From: Phycisphaerales bacterium
GTDB lineage: Bacteria; Planctomycetota; Phycisphaerae; UBA1845
Length of the DNA: 61,967 nt
Direction: 5' to 3'
Assembly (NCBI GenBank): GCA_003597935.1
Contig: QZJT01000079.1
Span: forward strand, 1 to 61,967
This document shows, piece after piece, positions 1-8,748 of this stretch (its first letter is position 1; each line of letters opens with the position of its first letter). The notes under the pieces were generated by a model that saw only the letters and a program-made list of their open reading frames with translations, ran no database searches and had not been told where the DNA came from. Made by a program: the position numbers and the translations under genes.

Positions 1-374
1 CGGGTGCAGCGTGGTGAAAGTGCCGCAGAAACGGGGGGGGGAAGAGGCTTGCCCCGACCCCGGCCGGCCCGCCTCCGCCGTCTGAGCCTGCCGCCGCCTG
101 AGCCTGCCGCCGCCCCTCGCCCCGGCCGGCCCCCGGCGCGGCGATCCCCGCCAACAGCCCCGACGCCGTCAGCCATCAACCGGGCGACACCGTGCGGAGA
201 GATTATTTTGACAGCCTGTGACAGGCGCGGTTCGGATTGGAGCCGCGCCTATCGACCTTGGACCCTCGACCTTCGACCTTGGACCTTCGACCTTCCGAAA
301 GCAAGCCGCCGCGTTCCCGGCGGGAACACGGCGGCCTGCGGTCATTCAGCGGACATCGCCGGCGTCGATGAAGG
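1..374. other. Left-edge intergenic region with heptamer repeat and hairpin
   Basis: No gene is supported here. Positions 251-294 hold a tandem run of heptamers of the type TCGACCT/TGGACCT. Positions 305-318 pair with 322-335 to form a strong GC hairpin just downstream of the leftward DUF1573 gene, but no T-run follows it on that strand, so it is not a typical intrinsic terminator. The heptamer is the reverse complement of the GGTCGAA unit seen again near 48.15 kb. Confidence 0.6.
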
Positions 375-2162
375 CTACTTGCCCTGTCCGGATGCGCTGG
401 TTTTCGTCATGCCGGTGGCGTCGTCGACCGTCGTGACGGCGCCGGCCGCGTCGGCTGTGCCGGTCTCGGCGGCGGTCGCCGGCGCTTCCGCCTGCCCGCC
501 GGTCAGCAGGGCCAGCTTCTTCTTGAAGTCGATCTCGAGCGTGGGCACGTTGCCGATGCTCACCATTTCCACCTTGCCGCTCTTGCCCAGGATGAACATG
601 GTCGGATAGCTGGTGGCCTTGAACTTCGGACCCAGCGTATTCTCCTGGTCGGTGACCAGTTCGCCGCCCAGCTTCAACTCTTCGGTGACCTTCTTGAGTT
701 CCTCGTCGCTGAACTTCTTGCGCATCGTCTCGGCGACGTTGATGAAGCGGACGTTCTTGTCCTTGAACTCCTCGCGCACCGAGTCGACACGCGGCAGCGC
801 CTTCTTACAGTAAGGGCAGTCGGCAGCCCAGAAGCTCAACACCACCGCGTCGTGCGTCGACAGCGAGGCGTTGTCCAGCGACTTGCCGGCCGTCGATGTC
901 AGCTTGAACTCCGGCGCGGGCTTGCCCTCCAGCTCTTCCGCCGGGCGCTTGCGCTGGGCGACCGCCTGAGTGCGGATGGGGACTTCGATCTCCGGCTTCT
1001 CCGGGTCGTCGGTCTTGATAACCAGTTTGCGGTCGGTCTTGGACGAGTCGTAGTTCTCCGGGAAAGTCACCTTGATGGTGTAGTTCTTGCCCGCGTCCAT
1101 CTCCTCGATCTCGACGTCGAGGGCCGGATCGTCGGTGGTGGCGCCGGTGACCTTCACGTCGGTGGAGCCGTTGTTGGTGAACGTCACCGGGCGGGTGAGC
1201 CGCTTGGGGTCGTAGACGACCAGCGACGGCCGAACCAGCAGGCGCGGCGGCACGTTCAGCGCCACGCGGACGTTGAGTTCCTTCTGCTCCTCGATGTTGG
1301 TCTGGATCTTCAGCTCCCCGTTGATGCGGCCCTCCTGCAACGGCGGCACGGTGCGCACCTTCAGCTCGTAGACCTTGCCCTCTTCCTTCTCCACCAGTTC
1401 GTACTTGAACGGAGACTCGGGCGTGACCTTCGTTTCCGGCAGCGTGAGCTTCAGGGGCTTGTCGGTGTTGTTGGTGATCGTCTCGGTCCGCTCGGTGTCC
1501 ACGTCGGCCTTGAGCGTGCCGAAGCTGATCAGCGCGGGCGCGGCAACGTGGAACCTGGCCGTGCCTTCCAGCAGCAGCCGCAGGGTCGGCTTTTCCGGAT
1601 CGTTGGTGGTGATGGTGACCGCCTTGGAGAACTTGCCGTCCTTGGCGTGTGCCAGCGTCTCGGTTTTGAGCTTGAACGGGAATTCGCCGCTCTCGCCCGG
1701 CTTCAGACGGTCGGGATGGTCACCGGCCAGCGTGCAGCCGCACGCCGGCTTGACGCTCAGGATCTTGAGCAGCCCGTCGCCCTCGTTCTTGATGGTGAAG
1801 GTGTGCTTGATGAAGTTGTCGGCGCTGGCCCAGACGGTGCCGAAATCGTGCGTCGCCTCGGCAATCACCGCCTTGGGCGTGCCGCCGAGGTCTTCCTCGT
1901 CTTCGGTGGACTCGGTGGTCGGCTCGTCGGCGTCCTTGGCCGCCTTGGCCTCTTTCTTGTCTTTGGCCGCGTTATCGTCCCTGGCCTTCTTCTTGTCCTT
2001 CTTCTTGTCGGCCGAGCGCTTGTCGTCCTTCTTCGCCTTGGGCGGGTCGGCGGCATCCTGTGCCGACGCCGGCGCCGCCAGCAGCACCGAACCCAGCAGG
2101 GCAAACATCAACGCCGCCTGGAGCGTCAGCCCCTTCGTCAAACCACGCTTCAATGCTCTCAT
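375..2162 (-). CDS. Secreted DUF1573 / thioredoxin-like (redoxin) fusion protein
   Basis: A predicted 595-residue exported protein. Residues 1-34 form a signal peptide ending in AAPASAQ, followed by a Lys/Asp-rich linker to about residue 90. A DUF1573 domain follows (FGTVWASAD, then ACGCTLAGD around 98-150), then Ig-like repeats. The C-terminal AhpC/TSA-type fold begins near 430 and carries a CPYC redox pair in the WAADCPYCKK motif. DUF1573 proteins are abundant in planctomycetes and are thought to act at the envelope. The fused redoxin suggests periplasmic thiol-disulfide or peroxide chemistry, which is inference. An in-frame start exists 35 codons upstream, but the ATG at 2162 has an AAGGAA Shine-Dalgarno and leads directly into the signal peptide, so I chose it. 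The tail beyond the redoxin is Ala/Thr-rich and low in complexity. Confidence 0.85.
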   Translation of the reverse strand: MRALKRGLTKGLTLQAALMFALLGSVLLAAPASAQDAADPPKAKKDDKRSADKKKDKKKARDDNAAKDKKEAKAAKDADEPTTESTEDEEDLGGTPKAVIAEATHDFGTVWASADNFIKHTFTIKNEGDGLLKILSVKPACGCTLAGDHPDRLKPGESGEFPFKLKTETLAHAKDGKFSKAVTITTNDPEKPTLRLLLEGTARFHVAAPALISFGTLKADVDTERTETITNNTDKPLKLTLPETKVTPESPFKYELVEKEEGKVYELKVRTVPPLQEGRINGELKIQTNIEEQKELNVRVALNVPPRLLVRPSLVVYDPKRLTRPVTFTNNGSTDVKVTGATTDDPALDVEIEEMDAGKNYTIKVTFPENYDSSKTDRKLVIKTDDPEKPEIEVPIRTQAVAQRKRPAEELEGKPAPEFKLTSTAGKSLDNASLSTHDAVVLSFWAADCPYCKKALPRVDSVREEFKDKNVRFINVAETMRKKFSDEELKKVTEELKLGGELVTDQENTLGPKFKATSYPTMFILGKSGKVEMVSIGNVPTLEIDFKKKLALLTGGQAEAPATAAETGTADAAGAVTTVDDATGMTKTSASGQGK

Positions 2163-2294
2163 GTTCCGGTTCCTTTTTCGTGAATTCCGCTGAACGCCCG
2201 AACCGACGAGCGCCTCGTTCCCACGCGCATCGGCGCCCGGGTTCCCTGGGCCGCGGCCGCGCTTCACATCGCCGGCCCACCCGGGTTACGGATG

Positions 2295-2324
2295 AATCTA
2301 TCGTTTTCTTAAACCCCCTATCAA
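2295..2324 (-). promoter_or_regulatory. Candidate sigma70-type promoter for the DUF1573 gene
   Basis: On the minus strand TTGATA (2319-2324) is separated by 18 bp from TAGATT (2295-2300). The AT-rich patch stands out in GC-rich surroundings and lies about 130 bp before the start at 2162. This is a match by eye, not a scored prediction. Confidence 0.4.
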
Positions 2325-2683
2325 CCCGATGCCGCCTCTTGTTACCGCGGCGTTACCCCCCGCGGCGGCGCTGGCACAGCGGCGGATCGTACTCGATCTC
2401 GTGCTGATCGGACGCGACGGCCGGAGCGAAGCCGCCCGACGTGGAGACGGACGGAAGCGAAGTGGACGGTGCCGGCCGTAGCAGCCCGGCCAAGCCGGCT
2501 GCACGATGTTCGCCGCGGCGACCCGGTCGCCGCCTCCCTGCGGCACGCTATGAGCCGAAGGCCACGGGAATCGTCGACCGAACTCGGATCCCACCAACGA
2601 TCGCGGGCTGCGGTTATCGGAACACGGAACGTCTGCGCCCAGTCCCATCGCGGTCTCACCGACTGCAGCCGGGGCCTCGTCTT
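2325..2683. other. Intergenic region without a supported gene
   Basis: Open frames here lack family features and have no convincing start or ribosome site. On the minus strand, about 20 bp just beyond the ATPase fragment (about 2660-2683) still resemble the beginning of the ABC permease gene, consistent with a decayed second operon copy. Confidence 0.5.
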
Positions 2684-2836
2684 TCAGTCGCGCAGTTGCC
2701 GCCCGGTCAGGTTGAGGAAGACCTGTTCCAGGTCCGGCCGCTGGACGTGGAACTGCCGCAGCCCGCCTGCGCCGTGCAACCGGCTCAACTTGCACAGGAG
2801 ATCGTCCGTCTGGAGCCGGACGACAGCGTCACTCAT
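2684..2836 (-). pseudogene. Fragment of a second ABC transporter ATPase (C-terminal 50 codons)
   Basis: The last about 45 codons closely match the C-terminus of the intact ATPase at 4223-5065. Both end in the same residues, with FHVQRPDLEQVFLNLTG shared exactly. Many third-position differences at DNA level indicate an old duplication rather than an assembly repeat. The Walker motifs and the rest of the ATPase are absent. The fragment lies 40 bp past the permease stop, and similarity continues briefly past its own stop into permease-like sequence. It is probably what remains of a second ATPase-permease unit after deletion. An ATG at 2836 could in principle express a 50-residue peptide, but nothing suggests function. 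Confidence 0.7.
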
Positions 2837-2876
2837 GCGGCCACGATTGACTCCCGCGCCGGGCTGAGTCTCGGGA

Positions 2877-4223
2877 TCATGCGCCCTCGGCACGGATCAT
2901 ACGGGCGCCCACCAGGAATGTCGCCAGCCCCAGGGTCAGCAGAATGGCGCAGGCCGGGAGCATCTCCGACGGCCCGAAGCCGCGCCAGATGGCGCCTTCC
3001 ATGGCCTGGATGGCCCATTTCACCGGACTGACGTGGCTGATCGTCTTCATGAAGCCCGGCATGAAGTCGCGCGGCATCATTCCGCCGCCCAGCATGGCCA
3101 GCACCAGCATCACGGCCCAGCCGATGCCCGCGGCCGCCGCCTCCGTTCGACCGATGACGGAGAGCAGCATCATGATGCCGACGAAACAGGCGCAGGACGA
3201 GACGACCGCAAGTGCCAGAAGCAGCCACGATTGAGGTTCCACGCCGAACGCCACCCGGGCCACGACCAGCAGCAGTCCGCTGGCGGCGACGGTGGTGAGG
3301 AAACACGCGAGCGCCTTGCCACCGAGCACGTGGCCACGGCTGACTGGAGCCGTCTGCAAGCGCAACAACGTGCCGCCGCTTCGCTCGGCGACGATCGAGA
3401 TGGCGAAGGCGGCGGCGCAGCCGATCAACGCCCAACTGATCGACTGCGGAAAGGTGATCGCGAAGGTCGCGGGAGGCAAGACGCCCGTCTTCCGGCCGGT
3501 CACCTCGCGTATCACCACCGACAGCGGCTGCCACCCGGATCCGGCAGCCGGCTCGTCTCTGGCGACACCCGGCTCGGCCCCGCCGGCCGCCGGCTCGGCC
3601 TCGGCCGGGTTCTGTAAGAGTTGTTGCACCGACGGTACGGTGGCCAGGAAGGCATCCAGGCCGGCCAGAAACGTGCCCAACATCAGCTTCTTCGGCGCGC
3701 TCAATTCGGGATCAGCTTTGATGCTCTCGAGATCCTCTTGGATCGCGCCCCGTATCGACGCCGGGTTTTTGAACGCCTTCGACATGCCCCCGAAGACGGA
3801 CTGCAAGAGCAGGCCCTGCAACATGCCCGCCTGCGCCTTGCGCGAGGGATCGGCGCCCAGTTCCAACGGCGCGCACTGCGTGAAGAACATGCGGCGTCTG
3901 GCTTCGCCGAAGCCTTGGGGGACGACGACGTATGCCGCCTTCCTGCCTCTGCGGACCAGATCCTCGGCGGCGGCACGGTCCTCCGACCGCGTCAGCCGGA
4001 AGTCGCCCGTCGCGCCCAGGGAGGCGAGCAACTCCCGCGACGCCTCCGTCCCATCCTCGTCGACGTAGACGATGGGTACGGCCTGCGGGCCCTCCTGTCC
4101 CTTGAACATCAAGCCGAACCCGATGGCGTAAACAAGCGGAAAGAAGAAGACGAAGATGAACCCCACCTTGTCGCGGAGCAGGAGTCTCAGGTCCTTGCAC
4201 GCCAGCGCCAGCATCTCGTTCAT
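2877..4223 (-). CDS. ABC-2 type transporter permease (NatB-like)
   Basis: A 448-residue membrane subunit of an ABC-2 exporter. It has one N-terminal transmembrane segment (VGFIFVFFFPLVYAIGFGL), a large extracytoplasmic region (about 45-250), and a C-terminal block of five or six hydrophobic segments typical of the ABC2_membrane_3 family. The ATG at 4223 overlaps the stop of the ATPase gene by one base (TGATG), so translation is probably coupled, and a second possible start lies three codons on. It should pair with the upstream ATPase to export a drug, lipid or ion. The substrate cannot be read from sequence. The extracytoplasmic loop contains an Ala/Glu/Pro-rich stretch. Confidence 0.87.
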   Translation of the reverse strand: MNEMLALACKDLRLLLRDKVGFIFVFFFPLVYAIGFGLMFKGQEGPQAVPIVYVDEDGTEASRELLASLGATGDFRLTRSEDRAAAEDLVRRGRKAAYVVVPQGFGEARRRMFFTQCAPLELGADPSRKAQAGMLQGLLLQSVFGGMSKAFKNPASIRGAIQEDLESIKADPELSAPKKLMLGTFLAGLDAFLATVPSVQQLLQNPAEAEPAAGGAEPGVARDEPAAGSGWQPLSVVIREVTGRKTGVLPPATFAITFPQSISWALIGCAAAFAISIVAERSGGTLLRLQTAPVSRGHVLGGKALACFLTTVAASGLLLVVARVAFGVEPQSWLLLALAVVSSCACFVGIMMLLSVIGRTEAAAAGIGWAVMLVLAMLGGGMMPRDFMPGFMKTISHVSPVKWAIQAMEGAIWRGFGPSEMLPACAILLTLGLATFLVGARMIRAEGA

Positions 4224-5065
4224 CAGTCGCGCAATTGCCTCCCGGTCAGATTGAGGAAGACCTGTTCGAGGTCCGGACGTTGGACGTGAAACTGCCGCAG
4301 GCCGCAAGTATCTTGCAGGCGCCTCAACTCGCGCAGCGGATCGCCGGTCTGCACCCGCACAGGGCCGCCGTCCGTCTCGGCCGTGACCACGGTGTCTCCG
4401 CCGTGTGTCTTGATGAGGCTCTCAACGGTATCCAGGGCCAACAGCCTGCCGTGATCGATAATGGCGACCCGGTTGCACAGCCGCTGCGCCTCTTCCATGT
4501 AGTGCGTGGTGTAGACGATGGTGCGGCCGTCGGCGTGGAGGGCCTTGATGTTGTCGAAGATGGCGTTGCGCGACTGCGGGTCGACGCCCACCGTCGGTTC
4601 GTCGAGCAGCAGCAGCGGCGGGTCATGGACCAGGGCCACGGCCAGGTTCAGCCGCCGCTTCATGCCGCCGGAGTACGTGCCCGCCCGATCGGATTGGCGG
4701 TCCGTCAGCCCGACGAAGTCGAGCGCCCACCCGACGCGGTCGGCCAGGTGTTTACCCCGCAATCCCTGGATGCGGCCGAAGAAGGCGACGTTTTCGCGGC
4801 CGGTCAGTTCCATGTAGAGCGACAGCGCCTGCGGTGCGATCCCGATCGAACCCCGCACGCCGGGGTTCGCCGGGTCGCGGCCCGCAACGCTCACCCGGCC
4901 GCAGTCCGGCCGCACCAGCCCGACGGCAATGTTGACCGTCGTGCTCTTGCCCGCCCCGTTGGGGCCGAGCAATCCCAGCACCTCACCGCGGCGGACCTGG
5001 AGCGTCAGGCCGTCCACGGCCGTGATGGGTCCGTACCGCTTCACGACGGCGTCGAAGTCGAGCAT
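4223..5065 (-). CDS. ABC transporter ATP-binding protein
   Basis: A 280-residue nucleotide-binding subunit. Visible motifs are the Walker A (GPNGAGKST), the signature (YSGGMKRRLNLA), the Walker B (LLLLDEPTVGVD) and the switch His (TTHYMEEA). This arrangement is typical of the NatA/CcmA-like exporter class. The ATG at 5065 begins the normal N-terminus (LDFDAVVKRYG); a start 19 codons upstream is possible but adds non-family residues. A TATACT -10-like element sits at 5073-5078 on the minus strand, only a few bases before the start, so the leader may be very short. The gene forms an operon with the permease, and its last codons are duplicated downstream at 2684. Confidence 0.9.
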   Translation of the reverse strand: MLDFDAVVKRYGPITAVDGLTLQVRRGEVLGLLGPNGAGKSTTVNIAVGLVRPDCGRVSVAGRDPANPGVRGSIGIAPQALSLYMELTGRENVAFFGRIQGLRGKHLADRVGWALDFVGLTDRQSDRAGTYSGGMKRRLNLAVALVHDPPLLLLDEPTVGVDPQSRNAIFDNIKALHADGRTIVYTTHYMEEAQRLCNRVAIIDHGRLLALDTVESLIKTHGGDTVVTAETDGGPVRVQTGDPLRELRRLQDTCGLRQFHVQRPDLEQVFLNLTGRQLRD

Positions 5066-5284
5066 GATGCAGCCGAGTATACCCTGCGGCCGGGATGGCA
5101 CGCGGTGTGCATCGAAAAACACACGGGTTCTTACGGAGCGAGTTCCGCCGGCGGCGCGGCCGGCGCCAGGTCCGAGGATCCGGACTGCCCGACGCTTCGA
5201 CTGACGGCCCGGCTCGGCGGCTACGCCCGGCGCCGCCCGCAGGGGGGCGTCTGCGCGTACCTTTAGTCATCGGAGAGAAGTGTG

Positions 5285-6655
5285 ATGTTGACCTGGTTAG
5301 CGCCTGTCGTGCTGGGGGTTTCGGCGGCCATCGGGTCGAACGGTGCGGTGGCCGGCGTCGGTCGGGCCTCATCGCAGGATTCCCCCGGGACCTCACCCGA
5401 GGCGGCACAGGCCGTCCCTGCGGAAGACGAGCCGGAAGAACCGGCGCCGGCCGCGGCTACATCGGCGGAATCCCAACCAGCGTCACGGTGGCGGCCGTTC
5501 GATCTCGATGCGCCGACGGCGACCGGGGACTGGGGCGGGGTGCGCAACAGGCTTGAAGAGGCCGGCATCCGATTCAACCTCTTCTACAACCAGCAGTTCC
5601 AGTCCGTGGTGCGGGGCGGGCTGGATACGAACGGCCACGGCCGGGGCAGCGGTTCGATCGACGCCTTCCTGTCCTTCGACCTGAGCCGGCACTCGCCGGA
5701 ATGGACTGCGGAGTTGTTGCTACACGGGCAGCGCAACTGGGGTCGTGGCGTCAATCCACGCACCGGGGCGCTTTCTGAAGTGAACGACGACGCCGACGGA
5801 CGGCTGGAGTTGCACGTGGCGCAGCTCTGGTATCGCCACCGTTTCTGGGATGGGCGGGTGTCGTTGATGCTGGGGTTCCTGGACTACCAGACGATCGTGG
5901 ACCGCAACGCCTACGCCAACAGCGAGGACAAGCAGTTCTGGAACCAGTCGCTGGACAACAATCCTTTCCTGCCGCTGGCGATCGGACTGGGGGCGGCGCT
6001 GACGGTGCGGCCGTGCGAGTGGTACACGCTGATCGTCGGGGCGGCCGACGCCCAGTCGGTAATCTCCAAGCCGGGCTTCTCGACCGCCTTTCACGATGAG
6101 GACCTCTTCCGTGCCTACTTCGAGAACGATTTTCACGTAACGATCGACTCGCCGCGCGGCCCGCTGGCCGGCGACTATCGCGTCGGGCTGATGTACGACC
6201 CGATTCAGCGCTCCATATTCCCGCGCCATCGAGAGAAGCCGCGCTCGGGCGGCAACAACGCCATCCTCTACGCCAACTTCGACCAGCAGGTCTACCGCGA
6301 GTCGGCCGACGACGATCAGGGACTGGGCCTCTTCGCCCGGTTCGGCTACCGCAACCCGGAGCGCTACCGCACGTCGCACTTCTGGTCCGCCGGCCTGTCC
6401 TACACCGGCCTGGTCCCGACCCGCGACCAGGACGTGCTGGGCCTGGGCTTCGCCGTGCAGCGCGCCTCGCACGTCTACCGCCATCGCGCCGACGACAAAG
6501 CGGACAACGAAGTCGTCTACGAACTGTACTACGCCGTCCGCGTCAGCGACTGGTGTTGGATCACCCCCGACGTGCAGTACGTCGCCAACCCCGGCGCCGC
6601 CGGAGACGTGCAGCACGCCCTGGCGGCGGGGGTGCGGCTGCGGCTGTCGTTCTGA
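5285..6655 (+). CDS. OprB-family carbohydrate-selective porin
   Basis: A predicted 456-residue outer-membrane beta-barrel. A signal peptide (about 1-24) precedes a Pro/Ala/Glu-rich spacer. The OprB hallmark LTGDWGG appears here as ATGDWGGVRNRLEEAGI, followed by alternating amphipathic strands and an aromatic C-terminus (RLRLSF) typical of barrel proteins recognised by BamA. The family passively admits sugars or other small solutes. A GGAGAG ribosome site lies 7-9 bases upstream; both GTG at 5282 and ATG at 5285 are possible, and ATG is preferred. It is divergent from the ABC operon, and the substrate is unknown. Confidence 0.85.
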   Translation: MLTWLAPVVLGVSAAIGSNGAVAGVGRASSQDSPGTSPEAAQAVPAEDEPEEPAPAAATSAESQPASRWRPFDLDAPTATGDWGGVRNRLEEAGIRFNLFYNQQFQSVVRGGLDTNGHGRGSGSIDAFLSFDLSRHSPEWTAELLLHGQRNWGRGVNPRTGALSEVNDDADGRLELHVAQLWYRHRFWDGRVSLMLGFLDYQTIVDRNAYANSEDKQFWNQSLDNNPFLPLAIGLGAALTVRPCEWYTLIVGAADAQSVISKPGFSTAFHDEDLFRAYFENDFHVTIDSPRGPLAGDYRVGLMYDPIQRSIFPRHREKPRSGGNNAILYANFDQQVYRESADDDQGLGLFARFGYRNPERYRTSHFWSAGLSYTGLVPTRDQDVLGLGFAVQRASHVYRHRADDKADNEVVYELYYAVRVSDWCWITPDVQYVANPGAAGDVQHALAAGVRLRLSF

Positions 6656-7135
6656 TCCAGCGCCCCGGCTATGGCACGCGGCGCGAACAGGGGCCAACTT
6701 GCCCGCCACCCGCTGCTGCCCGTCCCCGGGCTGTACCGCCCGCGCCAGCGGGGCGTCGCCTGGGCGGCCACCATGCGCGAACGGTGACAGGGACCGTACG
6801 GGTGTTCCGCCCTTTACGACGTGACGATTGCCGCGACGAAACGCGGATTGGCCACTCCGCGGCACGAGCGAGTATGCGCCTGCCACTTGGCCGCACCAAT
6901 CTGAGCCGGGCTTGCTCGCCATACGCTCAGGCGTAACCCCCGGGCCACAGACGCATCGAAACGAAGTCCGCCCATCGCCCTCCCACGGCGCACGGGCGCC
7001 GTCGGTTGATCGCTCTGTCGGAACTGGGAGAGAGAGCACTGAATGACCCGGATCGCCGTAGGTTGACGCTGTGCAGTAGGATGCCTCGCCTCGGCAGGAA
7101 CGTCCGCGCGGGCTGAAGCCCGCGGCCCGCTTGAA
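6656..7135. other. Intergenic region with one palindromic repeat of the GAGCC...GGACG family
   Basis: No gene is supported. Positions 7101-7130 hold a hairpin (CGCGGGCT, loop GA, AGCCCGCG) belonging to the dispersed palindrome family. The rest shows no start with a ribosome site, no tRNA and no clear terminator. Confidence 0.55.
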
Positions 7136-8101
7136 GTGCTAAACCGCCCATGGTCCTGCACGCGTGCCAGTGCACTGCTCGCGGTTGCACTCGGCGTCGC
7201 TGGAGCGGCGCTCGCCGCACCGCCGGACTTTTCCGTGTCGTCGGGCGATCGGACGTTTCGGTTGTCGGAAGCGCGGGGCAGGTTCGTCGCGCTGCACTTC
7301 CTGGTGAAAACGGAATGCCCGTCTTGCCAGCGTCACGTCGCCGAAACGGCACGTCGCGCGGGCGAGGTGGCCGGGGTCGTACACGTCTTCATGACGCCGG
7401 ATTCCGAAGACGAGATCCGGGCGTGGTCGGCTCGACTCGAGGCGGATGGCATCCGGGCGACGATCTATCGCGACCCTAGCGCCCGGCTGGCACGGGCATT
7501 CGAGATTCCCGGCGAATACGAGTTGAACGACGAATCCGTCCATGCTCCCGCCCTGGTCCTGCTGGGTCCGGACGGCCGGGAGGTATTTCGCTACGTCGGC
7601 GAGGATTCGCCCGACTGGCTGACGTTCGATCAGTTCGCGGACAAGGTTGCCGCCTCTTCCATGAATCCGGCGGTGGAACATTACAACCTGCCCGACGACC
7701 GCCTGGCGCTCGAAGGCCACGATCCGGTCGCATACCACGTTTCCGGCCGGGCCGAACCGGGCCGGCCTGCGTGGCCCAGCGCGTACCGCGGCGTCGTCTA
7801 CCGGTTCGCCACGTCGCAGAACCGGATGAAGTTTGCAGAAGATCCGGAAAGATACCTGCCGGCCTATGGCGGCTGGTGTGCCACCGCCATGGCGGAGGGC
7901 CGCAAGGTCGAGATCGACCCGGCCAACTTCAAGATCACCGACAGCCGGCTGTTCCTGTTCTACAAAGGCTGGCTCGGCGATGCCCGCAAGGAATGGAACA
8001 AGAACGAGAAAACCCTGACCGTGCGAGCGGATGAGCAATGGCGCAGGATCGCGCCGTCCGATACCATCCAGAAGGAGCTGCACCATGCCGAAGACGAATG
8101 A
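7136..8101 (+). CDS. Exported thioredoxin-like / YHS-domain protein
   Basis: A 321-residue protein with two recognisable parts. After a signal peptide (about 1-27) comes a redoxin-like domain (about 30-175) with a CPSC pair in KTECPSCQRHV. A YHS-type domain follows (about 190-290): GHDPVAYHVSGRAEPG, then FATSQNRMKFAEDPERYLPAYGG. YHS domains are usually associated with metal binding, so the protein may couple thiol redox chemistry to metal handling (inference). The start is GTG at 7136, the only one giving a complete signal peptide, though the ribosome site is weak. A palindromic repeat ends 6 bp before the start. The 3' end overlaps the DoxX-like gene by 17 bp, suggesting co-transcription. 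Confidence 0.8.
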   Translation: MLNRPWSCTRASALLAVALGVAGAALAAPPDFSVSSGDRTFRLSEARGRFVALHFLVKTECPSCQRHVAETARRAGEVAGVVHVFMTPDSEDEIRAWSARLEADGIRATIYRDPSARLARAFEIPGEYELNDESVHAPALVLLGPDGREVFRYVGEDSPDWLTFDQFADKVAASSMNPAVEHYNLPDDRLALEGHDPVAYHVSGRAEPGRPAWPSAYRGVVYRFATSQNRMKFAEDPERYLPAYGGWCATAMAEGRKVEIDPANFKITDSRLFLFYKGWLGDARKEWNKNEKTLTVRADEQWRRIAPSDTIQKELHHAEDE

Positions 8102-8600
8102 CCCGACGATGGCGCACGCGATGGGCGGGGCGCCGATGGTGGCGCACGCGACGGACGGCGTGGACGGAGCGCCGAGCCGCCTATCGGTGATCGTCAGTTG
8201 GGTCTTGCAGATCGTCGCGGCCGTCATCCTCTTTCAGACGCTGTTTTTCAAGTTCACCGGCGCCGAGGAATCGGTATACATATTCACGACGCTCGGCATG
8301 GAGCCGTGGGGGCGGATCGGCTCCGGCGTGGTGGAGCTGGTCGCGGTCGTTCTGCTGCTCGTCCCCCGAACCGTGGTGGTAGGCGCGCTGCTCGCGCTGG
8401 GCGTGATCACCGGTGCGATTGCCAGCCACCTGACCAAGCTGGGAATCGTAGTCCGGGACGACGGAGGCCTGCTGTTCGGCCTGGCGCTGGTCGTATTCGT
8501 GAGCAGCCTGGGTATCCTCCTGATCCGCCGGCGCCGGCTCGCAGTCCTGGTTCGGGGCGTGGTCGCGGCGCGGAGCGCGGACGCCGCCCCCTCCACGTGA
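8085..8600 (+). CDS. DoxX-family integral membrane protein
   Basis: A 171-residue protein with four hydrophobic segments (first about 25-45). The VILFQTLFFKFTGAEES motif is typical of DoxX-like proteins. The ATG at 8085 has a GAAGGAG ribosome site 7 bases upstream and lies inside the end of the redoxin-YHS gene. DoxX-family proteins are linked to quinone or thiol redox reactions in membranes, which fits the upstream redox protein. An upstream in-frame start at 8031 would add an Arg-rich leader and is less likely. The C-terminus is Arg-rich and cytoplasmic by the positive-inside rule. Confidence 0.8.
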   Translation: MPKTNDPTMAHAMGGAPMVAHATDGVDGAPSRLSVIVSWVLQIVAAVILFQTLFFKFTGAEESVYIFTTLGMEPWGRIGSGVVELVAVVLLLVPRTVVVGALLALGVITGAIASHLTKLGIVVRDDGGLLFGLALVVFVSSLGILLIRRRRLAVLVRGVVAARSADAAPST

Positions 8601-8748
8601 CCGCAAGACACGCCCCATCAGCCGATTCGACGAGCGGACCGGATTGGATAGCCGGACGCCCCGAGGTTAGCATGACCGCCTCACTGCGGCATCGTTCTGG
8701 CGGACCGGCGCGGGTCCGGCCGCAGACCCTGAACTCGATGGAAACGCC

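Noticed and set aside
852..2183. Plus-strand frames opposite the DUF1573 gene
   Set aside because: No homology-like features; the minus-strand product has a signal peptide and recognisable domains.
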